Part shown: in pieces, positions 20,151 through 28,947 of the stretch
Numbering within the stretch: position 1 is the stretch's first letter
Layout of the letters: every line of letters begins with the position of its first letter
Source of the DNA: Chara braunii
Lineage: Eukaryota; Streptophyta; Charophyceae; Charales; Characeae
NCBI GenBank assembly: GCA_003427395.1
Contig: BFEA01000698.1
Location: forward strand, 252,257-282,674
Reading direction: 5' to 3'
Length of the DNA stretch: 30,418 bases
Position numbers and translations under genes: made by a program
The notes under the pieces: generated by a model
What the model saw: only the letters and a program-made list of their open reading frames with translations
Databases searched by the model: none
Told to the model about the DNA's origin: nothing

Positions 20151-22440
20151 GGGTTTTCCCTAAGGACTCGTTAACTTCTGGGGCGGATCTATCCTCATCA
20201 CAACGCGGACACATCTATCCTCCTCAAAGCGCGATCATCTACGCGGACAGGACCCAGCAAGGACACGCGATCACTCTCTAGTATTCATACCTCTGGGGCG
20301 GATCTATCCTGCTCACAAACTTCCATACCTCTGGGGCGGACACATCTGCCGACAGGAACCGGCAATGACCCGCGCTGTTGTTTTGGGGAAGATCAGTCCT
20401 TCACACAATGTGCCCGCTGTGTGGACGATAAATCCGCCACAGAGATCCCAAAAGTCGTGCTCGGATCCTCTTGCGGCAGGGCTCGGATGTATGGGGCGGA
20501 TTGAGGTATGGGCGGACACATCTGCCGACAGGAACCGGCAATGACCCGCGGAGTTGTTTTGGGGAAGATCAGTCCTTCATACAATGTGCCCGCTGTGTGG
20601 AGGATAAATCCGCCACAGAGATCCCGAAAGCCGTGCTCGGATCCTCTTTCGGGATCTCTGCGGCGGATCTATCCTCCACACAACGGGCACATATCCGCCG
20701 TCAAGTTCTGGTAGTCGTGCTCGGATGTCTGGGGCGGATCGATCCACCTCACAAACCCTTCGTACAACGCCGGAAGTGGAGGTTTCTAAGGACGATCGAT
20801 CCACCCCAGAGATTCGAGCACGACTACGAGAACTTGTCGGCGGATATGTGCCCGATGTGTGAAGGATAGATCCGCCGCAGAGATCCCAAAAGTCGTGCTC
20901 CGATCCTCTGGCAGCAGGGCTCAGATGTTTCGGCGGATCAATCCTCCTCACAAACCTTCATACTTCTGGGGCGGACCTATCGTCCTCACAACGCGATCAC
21001 CTACGCAGACGAGACCCAGCAAAGGCACACGATCACTCTCTAGTACTTGTACCTCTGCGGCATATCTATCCTCCTCACAAACCCCCATACCTCTAAGGCG
21101 GATCTATCCTCCTCACAACGCTATCACTTTCTAGTATCCATGGGCAGCGCCTTTCGGGGCTTCCTTAGGGACCGATTCATTCTGCGTAGTGGACCCATTA
21201 ACTTCTTGGGCGGATCTATCCTCCTCACAGCGCGGACACATCTGCCGATAGGAACCGGCAATGACCCGCGCTGTTGTTTTGCGGAAGATCAGTCCTTCAC
21301 ACAATGTGCCCACTGTGTGGGGGATAAATCTGCCACAGAGATCCCGAAAGTCGTGCTCGGATCCTCCTGCGGCAGGGCTCGGATGTCTGGGGCGGATCGA
21401 TCCGCCTCACAAACCCCTTGTACAACGCCGGAAGTGGAGGTTTCTAAGGACGATCGATTCACCCTAGAGATCCGAGCACGACTACCAGAACTTGTCGGCG
21501 GATATGTGCCCGCTGTGTGGAGGATAGATCCACTGCAGAGACCCCGAAAGTCGTGCTCCGATCCTCTGGCAGTAGGGCTCGGATATTTCGGGCGGATCGA
21601 TCCTCCTCACAAACCCCCATACCTCTGGGCCGGACCTATCGTCCTCACAACGCGATCACCTACGCAGACGGGACCCAGCAAGGATACACGATCACTCTCT
21701 ATTACCTGTACCTCTGGGGCGGATCTATTCTCCTCACAAACCCCCATACCTCTAGGGCGGATCTATCCTCCTCACAGCGCTATCACTTTCTAGTATCCAT
21801 GGGCAGCGCCTTTCGGGGCTTCCTTAGGGACCGATTCATTCTGCGTAGTGGACCCAATAACTTATGGGGCGGATCTATCCTCCTCACAACGCGGACACAT
21901 CTGCCGACAGAAACCGGCAAGGACCCGCGCTGTTGTTTCGGGGAAGATAAGTCCTTCACACAATGTGCCCGTTGTGTGGAGGATAAATCCGCCACAGAGA
22001 TCCCGAAAGCCGTGCTCGGATCCTCCTGCGGCAGGGCTTGGATGTCTGGGGCGGATCGATCCACCTCACAAACCCCTCGTACAACGCAGGAAGTGGAGGT
22101 TTCTAAGGACGGTCGATCCACCCCAGAGATCCGAGCTCGGCTTCTATGTCCGGGGCAGATCGATCCTCACAAGGAATTTCCATGGTGTGTCCTCGAGAAC
22201 ATGCTCCGATCTTGAGGGACGGATAGATCCTCCTCCAGGTTCTCGACGGGACCGGAAGTCGTCCTCCTATCTCTGAGGCGGATCTATCCTCCTCACAACG
22301 GGGCGGATATATATGGGAGATCTCTCCTCATAGCGCCGACAGATCCTGGGACGAATCGATCCTCCTCACCACAGCCCTGTGCGCTCCATCTTCGAATTGT
22401 CTTTGTTCTTTCAGGCGAATAGATCCGCCTCACATGTCAT
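20151..22440. repeat. Satellite family C: ~660-bp higher-order repeat
   Basis: The order is GGGGCGGATCTATCCTCCTC, CGACAGGAACCGGCAATGAC, CCTTCACACAATGTGCCCGC, GGAGGATAAATCCGCCACAG, TCCTCCTGCGGCAGGGCTCG, GGGGCGGATCGATCCACCTC, AACGCCGGAAGTGGAGGTTT, then GGACCTATCGTCCTCACAAC. The phrase GGACCTAT recurs at 20973 and 21632, giving a period of 659. The array carries 15-20 GGATNNATCC cores. Apparent frames of more than 230 residues follow the repeat. The last units, toward 22430, are degenerate and abut the long gene. Confidence 0.85.
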
Positions 22441-22485
22441 ATCGTGCGTTTTTCCTGATCGTTGCATCCATTGTATGCAGATAAA

Positions 22486-22825
22486 ATGGCATCTCCTGCC
22501 CCTGGGAAACAGCATGACGTCGTTCAACCGCCTGTTGGGGAAGCGACATCGGAGGGGGCAGGGAACCGTGGTGGGCTTGCGACGACTTCGGCAACTGCGC
22601 CTACTATCAAGCACAACCGTCGGAGGCGTGGTTTGTCCGGCGAGAAGCAAAATTCGCAGTACTACAAGCTGGACAACCGTTTGTAGTACCTCGATTGGGT
22701 TTCTGAAGACCAATCGGCACCGACGAAACCACCATGTGGGGGAGTTCTGTACATCCAGGACCGTAATGTGATCCGGCTCGTCGGGGCAGTGAGTGGGTGG
22801 GAAGATTGGTCCGTGGCGATCAGGT
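22486..22825 (+). pseudogene. N-terminal region of the long gene
   Basis: The first ATG (22486-22488) opens a polar N-terminus rich in Ala, Thr and Gly with a basic RRRR cluster. It leads to SQYYKLDNRL, where a TAG (22684-22686) interrupts. The frame continues past it as YLDWVSEDQSAPTKPPCGG, then VLYIQDRNVIRLVGAVSGW and EDWSVAI. It then shifts by one base near 22822 into the frame that reads FSIETVYAKNG. The aromatic-rich pattern around GWEDWSV looks like a small folded domain, but I cannot name it. The basic cluster could be a nuclear localisation signal. Confidence 0.5.
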
Positions 22826-23735
22826 ATTTTCCATCGAAACGGTGTACGCGAAGAATGGCAAGCCTAACCACAATGCGAAGGGGTGTAGGCTAACTTGGAA
22901 AAAATTCCGGGGTTTTGGAAATGTTGTTGCCACTCTTCCGTTTTACAGGCCTATTACCTCGGATCGTGAACCTACTGTTCTACTGCGGGAATTCTTTGAC
23001 GACTGGCAGAGAACAGTGTCGCCAGACAGGTGTAAGGACGTTGCAGAGGGGCATCCCATTTCCATGCCAATTGCCCGTGTCGGTGATGACGTGCACAACA
23101 AAACACAAACGTCCGAAACAGCAGTTACTGGCGGTGATGAAGAGGTTGCAGTTCCGAAGACGCCTGCCGAAAATTTGGACCCCAACTTCACTCCGACGCA
23201 GTCGGAGCACTCTCAAGCATATGAGGAATCAGAGCCCGAAATTGAAGTTGAGTTGGGCACAGTTACGAAGACCACTGCCGAAACGACGGCCGCAGTCGTG
23301 CGGCAGGGCTTAGAAAATCCCTCCAAGGGCAGGACAATAACCATCCGGGAACGTGGCGAAGAAGAATTTGAAGGTCATGTGTGCCAGGATTTCGTTGAGG
23401 CCAATCCGTGGACTGGTCGAGGTGATAAGGGGAAGAAACTGGCACCGTCCCAGAGAAATGTAGGAGAGGAAGGGTCTGACGAAGAGGGGGGTGACGATGA
23501 GGATATCCCCGTTGTGTCGGCGGGGGAGAAGCGAGTTGGGCAGGGAACATCCGAGGGGCAGAAGCAAAAGAAGCGAAAAGTGATAAGTGGCGAAGGAAGC
23601 TCCGTGAGGAAGAGGAAGCAAGCTGGTGAAAAAGAAGAGACTGCGAAGAAGAAACGGGGAAGTGGAGCCAGGACGGGACCATCGAGAGGCAGGAAGGACA
23701 AGGATGAGGTAGACGTGGACCAAGGGGGGGGGGGG
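22822..23735 (+). pseudogene. Conserved segment plus long charged, Lys/Glu-rich linker
   Basis: This frame (open from 22797) starts with a folded-looking segment, CRLTWKKFRGFGNVVATLPF, and FFDDWQRTVSPDRCKDVAEG. It then becomes a disordered acidic region (EESEPEIEVELG, EEGSDEEGGDDEDIP) and ends with a strongly basic stretch (KQKKRKVISG, RKRKQAGEKEETAKKKRG, SRGRKDKDEVDVDQGGGG). The basic part would suit nuclear import or nucleic-acid contact. The frame ends in a run of 12 G (23724-23735), and the next domain resumes in another frame immediately after it, so an error or slip in that run is the likely cause of the break. Confidence 0.55.
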
Positions 23736-24148
23736 TGGACAATCGAGTTATAGATTTGGATGCAGGATATTTTCTGGAGTGGAAAGATGGTGTGAAGAGG
23801 AATGTAAGCCTGCTTGTGACCCCCGAGAGGGTGATTCCGTTGCCGGCGTGGGAGCTCCCGTACAACCATCGTTCTATTGACGGCACCCACGTAGACTTTA
23901 TTTTGAAGGCTATGATGAAGGTGTACTCGAAGCTGGAGCATACCAACGAAAAGCCAGTCGTTAAATTGGCGGTCATCAAAGAGCCACCGAAAGAAGGGAA
24001 GTTGGTTGTGTGCATTACACCAGACGAGTTCAATGAGGACAACCCGAACGAGAACTGGTACTATGCCGTGAGCGGGCAGCACAACATGAGGGCCGCTTTG
24101 ACGCTACGGAATCATGACATTTGGAAGAAGCACTCATTCTTCGAGTGA
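23735..24148 (+). pseudogene. ParB/sulfiredoxin-like domain
   Basis: The segment has the two hallmarks of a ParB N-terminal-type fold. The first is VIPLPAWELPYNHRSID (23831-23881), corresponding to the 'Pxxxi..n.yNpR' box. The second is YYAVSGQHNMRAAL, with GQHNMRAA at 24074-24097 in place of the nucleotide-binding GERRxRA/GHHR box. Between them lie an HVDFILKAMMK helix and KPVVKLAVI strand, as in the family. In bacteria and phages such domains bind DNA sites and, in ParB, CTP. Here the second box has Gln-His-Asn where ParB has Glu-Arg-Arg, so activity is uncertain. The frame ends with TGA 24146-24148, one base out of step with its continuation (VTLQTLYFSDEDFDGY). Confidence 0.5.
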
Positions 24149-25421
24149 CCCTTCAAACTCTGTACTTCTCGGACGAGGACTTCGACGGTTATACCCAAAT
24201 CAGTGTTGTCGACAACAGGAAGGACAAAGTTTCCTCTCCTCGGGCGCAACTGCTGTCTATGATTGATATGCGACAGGAGTGGGAAAATTTGAAATGCCCT
24301 CGTCCAGTGGCTGAGAATGTGAAGTTCAAGAAAACCTGGTCGTCAAGTATGAGAAGTTCCAAAAGATGGCACTGAGAAAGACATCATACCACAACCTCTG
24401 GGACCTTGTTAATACTGAAAGTAAAGAAGAAGAAAAAATTTGGCAGGAAAAACTGAGGTACTTTTTGCCTCTAGTCATGAGTAATGACCGGATGTGGGAA
24501 CTGGGTATGAAGTTCTACGATGAGTGGAAGAAGGGTCAACTTCTATCTCCAGACGGCGCTTTGTGGGCGAAGAAGCCTCCAACGACTGACCCGAGAGTCG
24601 TCTCCGAGGGTCAATCTTTTGCTGAGGACAGCAGTGACTAGAAGATAGTTGTGCACAACGTTCGTGTTACAGATCCGGAGCAGCGCAAAGGAAAGAAGCG
24701 GAGGAAACAGGAGGAGCGTGACTTTTTTTTGCAAGTGAATGAACCCGACATGCATTGCTGGAAAGAAATGGGGGATTTAACAGATGAAAAAAAACAACGG
24801 ATATTGCAGGGTGTGCTGGACCTTGAGATTGTGTGCGTGCAGCAAGGGAGCAAGAAACTCGTTGACCACGGAAAGATGGGGATGAAAGACGCCTGCGAAA
24901 CCATAAAGCAGGACTGGATGCTGCTCTGGCTGTGGCATATAATCAAGTTCCAGCACCAGAGCCGGACAAACGAGGATTGGAACGCGGCTTTCTTCCGGAC
25001 GAGAGAGCAATTGTTGAGGCACTATGCTTCAAAGGGGTTGAATGAGAAGTTGTGGGCAACCTGCAGGAGATTTGTTGTCGATCATTCTTACCTGAAGGAC
25101 TGCCCCCAGTTCCTGGGCTGCGCGTCAGATAAGGACCTGAAAACAACGATGGGCCTGGTTGACAACGAGAAGTTCCTTGTTGCGTTCAAGCGAGTTGTGT
25201 TGTCCTTGCTCAAAGGCGAGCGCGAAAAGGAAAAGGAGGGGTCGGTCAGACTGGGAGGCTGCACTAACATCAGATGGTGCGACACTAAGCTTATAACAAC
25301 GCTGTCACCTTTCGCCTATGATGCCTTCACAACGTTCCTTATGAAGGATGACATGCGGAGAGTTGTGAGACAACTCCGTTGCCACACGTGCATCATCGAC
25401 TTTTGTGATCCTGTTGACTGA
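24149..25421 (+). pseudogene. Uncharacterised middle region of the long gene
   Basis: It contains YFSDEDFDGYTQISVVDNRKD, a shift near 24320, then KYEKFQKMALRKTSYHNLWD, RYFLPLVMSNDRMWELGMKF and an in-frame TAG at 24639-24641. It continues as a Lys/Arg-rich stretch, then HCWKEMGDLTDEKKQRILQG, KQDWMLLWLWHIIKFQHQSR and KDCPQFLGCASDKDL, ending CHTCIIDFCDPVD before TGA 25419-25421. That TGA sits where a Trp (TGG) would fit. Several Cys residues (DCP...GC, CHTC, DFC) could be structural. I do not recognise a known domain. The all-helical Trp- and Leu-rich character suggests a folded region, not filler. Confidence 0.5.
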
Positions 25422-26911
25422 GCGCGTTGGAATGAGGAAACTTTCAAGGCGTTGGTGGATTTCCTGGAGACCCTGTGTACTGAATTCTGGACAGTAGTTC
25501 CTTTCGTTCCCAGGATTTGGGACCTCTCTTTTATGGGCCTACTCCATGTCCTCCCTGTTGTTAATGGAAGCACGGGGAAATGGGTTCGTAGGGGCCAAAT
25601 CCGGAAGACATACCAAATTGGTAACAGCACATCGGCCGAGGAGGATAGGATGTATGTTCTCTTCCACGGGGCCAAATCCGGAAGACGTACCAAATTGGTA
25701 ACAGCACATCGGCCGAGGAGGATAGGATGTATGTTCTCTTCCACGGGGATGACCTTAAGCTCAACACTCCCCCAGTTTTCGAGGGGGCGTTGCGAGGGGA
25801 TGATGTTGCCGCCTTGGGAAAGAAGCAGAAGTGCACACCTTTCCATATTGTCGAAACACCATTCACGCCCACGACGTTCCAATCTGCAGGTGTGCTCTAC
25901 CAGAAGGGCTTAGTGTATAAGGAAATGGAGCGCAACCCCACTTTGTTGTACAATCTGATGAAGTTTTTCTGCCCAACCGAGAATGCAGTTATGTTCCTCG
26001 GGAAGGCTCACGCCCAAGTTGTGTGGAACCTTCTCAGGAGTGGGCGCCACGTGGTTGCAGTGGAGGGGGACACAAAGCTCCTCAACTTTCTGAATACATA
26101 CGTCATGCATGTGATCGACACTGGAGTTCACAACTGCGAACTGTACACTGGGCAGAGCGCAATGGACCATGACCCCAACAAGAACTTCTGGTTCAATCTC
26201 TCATCGGACAAACGGGCGAAGCGCTACAAGTTCTTGTTCCTCGACACTCGTCCTACGTACCGGACAAAGGACGACTACAAGGCACGCCGACACGTTGCGA
26301 TCGAAACGTTGGCTGGTTACCATGGCGGGTCTAGGGAGGCAGCGGCCAAGTTCGTCGAGAAACTGGAGGAGTGTTATTTCAACCAAGGCAAGCCCGAAGT
26401 CACTCTCAATATTTTCAGGGCGCACTTCACCGAGGAGGAGGACTTTAACCCCAATGACGATGAAGAGGTCAGCGAAGGTAATGAGGAGTTCGATTTAGAT
26501 GCAACATACCGTAAGCATGTTGTCGCTGTAGCGTCGTCGTCAACTCCTGCAAGTTCCCAAGTTCCCACGGGTCCGCTTGTTGGTATTCCGGGTGCCACAC
26601 TGGTGGCCACGCCAACCTCCAGTTCTTCGAAAGGGTTTCTGTCGGAGAGGAGAAACAGACCTCTCATCCCGACTGTTAGGCCTGGACTTCCAATTCCGCC
26701 GTCAATGTTATCGGGTCTTCACCAAGGCCAAGTATACCACTTCGGCATGGAGCACGACAGCACCAGCGAGGCTGATTGGGGTCACCACATAGTGTGGCAT
26801 CCTAATTACTTCCAACAGGCCTTTTGGGATGGTGAGTGGTGCATGTCAATCAAACTAGGCGGCGTGTGGCAAATTGATCCACGACTGTCAAAGAAAGTGC
26901 ATGCACGATGA
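25422..26911 (+). pseudogene. Rossmann/methylase-like region of the long gene, with internal duplication
   Basis: After the TGA the frame continues ARWNEETFKALVDFLETL up to a 77-bp tandem duplication (25591-25667 and 25668-25744) that shifts the frame. Removing one copy rejoins MYVLFHG to DDLKLNTPPVFEG. The segment CPTENAVMFLGKAHAQVVW, then NLLRSGRHVVAVEGDTKLLN (VVAVEGD at 26051-26071), resembles the motif I and beta-2 region of N6/N4 DNA methylases (DPFxGSG...GRxxxGVExD). The DPFxGSG residues are replaced, and no DPPY or SPPY motif is seen, only FLFLDTRPTY. I therefore call it fold-like only, possibly inactive. A Ser/Pro-rich tail follows, then IDPRLSKKVHAR and a TGA at 26909-26911. Confidence 0.35.
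25591..25744 (+). repeat. 77-bp tandem duplication inside the long gene
   Basis: GGGGCCAAATCCGGAAGAC starts at 25591 and again at 25668. The two copies differ at one base (ACATACC against ACGTACC). Since 77 is not a multiple of three, the duplication shifts the frame. With a single copy the frames on the two sides join. Confidence 0.9.
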
Positions 26912-28397
26912 GGTCGTCAAGCATGTTGCGGAGATCAACGGTCGAGAAGTGCACGATTTGGTTGTTCGCATGTACGGAGAGCAAATATTCGAGATTTTGC
27001 GGGAGCACAATATGTTGGAGCTCCTTCGTGAATTTTACGACCTCGAAACGAGCCCGGGTCTTCAAGCGCGAATACAGTGGGTAATTCCATCAGGAGGGGG
27101 TGAAGGTGGCGGACGGGGAGGGGGTGGAAGCGGCGGTGGTGGAGGCGGTGACCATGGCATGGGTTGGGGTGGAGGTGACCAGCACATGGGGGGGGGAGGA
27201 GTGGGGGGAAAACACGGCACAGGAGCAGGAGGCCATGACAGTACACAAGCGGGCGGAAAAAGTGGATATCCACGGAGTTCTGTCGGAACCATCCCGCCTG
27301 GAATGGGTGCTCGTCTGCACAGTAGCGTTAGTGCAGTAGAAGGGGCGAGCTCACAATCTAGTGCAGGTTCTCGGCTTGCTCAACCGACTGATGAAGTATT
27401 CTTCAGTGGAGGATCTATCCTCCCCACAGTCGTAGCCGAAGTTTCGACAATGTCCAAATCGATCCCTGTCGGGAACATACCATGCACAGTTTCTGCGGGA
27501 TCCAATTTCCCGTGCGCTTTGGAACCGGCGGTAGTTGGATCCGTGAATGTTGTGGAGTCCGAACAGAGGATGGATGTGGACGTGGGCTGCCTTTCCACCG
27601 GTGGCGAATCTATCCGCTCCGTAGAGTTGCTCCCTAAGTCGCAAGTCGCCCATGCGGAGACTGTGGACAAAGGATCTTTCCGACCCACAACAGATTGTGC
27701 AGCTGATGTGTCGTCGACGAGCTCTACCGCTATATGTGGGGAAATGCCAGTACGAAGCCATTCGGTAGGTGTCCCTGGAGTCCACAGACTTTCCGAGCCC
27801 GTCCAGGAAGTCACCAGCGTCGCCGATGTTCAGAGCCTAACCCCCAGTGGAGGATCTTCTATCCTGCATACAATAAGTGACGCTCGAGAAACACATGTAG
27901 GAAACACTCCTGTAAGCGACTTGGGAGTTTGGAGCCCTTCAGCCGGCGGAGGATTTGTCATGCACACAACAAGTTAGGCTCGAGAAATGCAAGTTGGTGT
28001 CCCTCCCGCAAGCGTCCCGGGAGTCCAGAGCCCTTTAGCCAGTGGAGGATCTATCCTCCCCACAACGAATCTGATTCCTCCCCGGGGAGAGATGACAAAG
28101 GACGAGCAGACGAAGTCCACTAGCTCAGAGTCAACACATTATTCAGAAGATAAGGACATCATAAAGGAGAGTGCTGAACAGCACACGACTCTTGCCACTG
28201 AGGTGAGATGTAGGGGTGCCACTGAAGTGAGATGCGGAGATACGGAGGACGAATTTCTCTTGCAGTTGTATTCGGGAACGGATACAGCACCGCTTTCGGC
28301 TGGAAACGTCCTTGCTAGCCAGTCAACTCAGATGTTGGTCATGCGGCCCTTCACCTACACTTGCGCCAGGTCGGTGTGCGGAGGAGAGAAAAGTTAG
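26905..28397 (+). pseudogene. Coiled-looking segment, Gly-rich tract and Ser/Gly repeat region
   Basis: The frame resumes as DEVVKHVAEINGREVHDLVV, MYGEQIFEILREHNMLELLR and EFYDLETSPG, which looks helical. A Gly-rich tract follows (about 27094-27240). Next comes a low-complexity region with recurring SGGSILPT-like phrases at 27405, 27846 and 28041 and weaker ones at 27601 and 27944. A stop (TAG 27975-27977) lies within it, but the pattern continues (PPASVPGVQSPLASGGSI), so it is an in-frame break. The DNA behind SGGSILPT is the same GGAGGATCTATCCTCC palindrome seen in the satellites. The frame ends with TAG 28395-28397, and a neighbouring frame takes over at about 28370. Confidence 0.5.
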
Positions 28398-28763
28398 CGT
28401 GTCGGAACAGGAAAAGGGAGTTATCCATCGTTCGCTAGGCAATGACATCGTCAGAAAGCTCTTCAATGACTACGAAGACCTTACAGTGGTCGATTCTAGT
28501 CCACGCAAGGCCTCGGGAGGTAGGATGGCTCTAGAAGAACTGTCTCTCAATGAGGATGTCGAGAAACCGCGCGTCGACTCTCTTGATCCCTCTGCTGAGG
28601 AGGTTCTTCGAATCGTCGATGCTGACATCAAGGGCTTGTCCAAGTTTCCCGCGAGTCTGGACCACATTGTTGCATCGGGGAAGATGAAAGTCGGAGGTGG
28701 CACGAATTGGAGATCACAAGGCCGAGGATGCTGCTGAACATGCTGGAGAAGACGTTGTGGCTG
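28371..28763 (+). pseudogene. Acidic linker exon before the Ulp1-like domain
   Basis: The region reads ERKVSVSEQEKGVIHRSLG, NDIVRKLFNDYEDLTVVDSS, then LEELSLNEDVEKPRVDSLD and IVDADIKGLSKFPASLDHI. Near 28693 the frame slips to one that reads ARIGDHKAEDAAEHAGEDVV, which runs into a GTAAGC donor. The residues are acidic and helix-prone, with no known domain. The exon's phase at its 3' end matches the acceptor exon. Confidence 0.45.
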
Positions 28764-28947
28764 GTAAGCAGTGACTTGCGTTGCTTAACTCTAGGTCTAT
28801 CTAGTGCAGAACGTGTGGAGTGAACTTTTGTCTATAGATAGCGGCTTGGGATATGGAGAACATAAGGGTAATTGCTCGTTTCCCCTTGGTTTGCTAAGCA
28901 CGGCCGTATCCTTTATTCATAACTATGTTTCTTCATCTGTTGTACAG
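28764..28947 (+). other. Predicted GT-AG spliceosomal intron, 184 nt
   Basis: The donor is CTG|GTAAGC at 28763/28764 and the acceptor TTGTACAG|GTCG at 28947/28948, with a pyrimidine-rich stretch (TTTCTTCATCTGTTG) before the AG. Removing it joins a Gly codon from G (28763) plus GT (28948-28949), phase 1, into GRPSPAYGEWRKSKTSM. This joins the upstream and Ulp1-containing frames without a shift. Confidence 0.65.

Noticed and set aside
20471-22276. Forward and reverse frames of 130-248 residues in family C
   Set aside because: They repeat with the satellite period, and several frames are open over the same DNA. They contain only GGSILLT and SSQ-type phrases translated from the palindrome.
22411-24082. 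Minus-strand frames of 100-259 residues opposite the long gene
   Set aside because: They are antisense shadows of the coding strand, with Ser, Pro and Leu-rich composition and no domain match.
27100-27339. Alternative frames across the Gly-rich tract (plus and minus)
   Set aside because: The GGN-rich DNA is open in several frames by composition. Only the Gly frame connects to the flanking domains.
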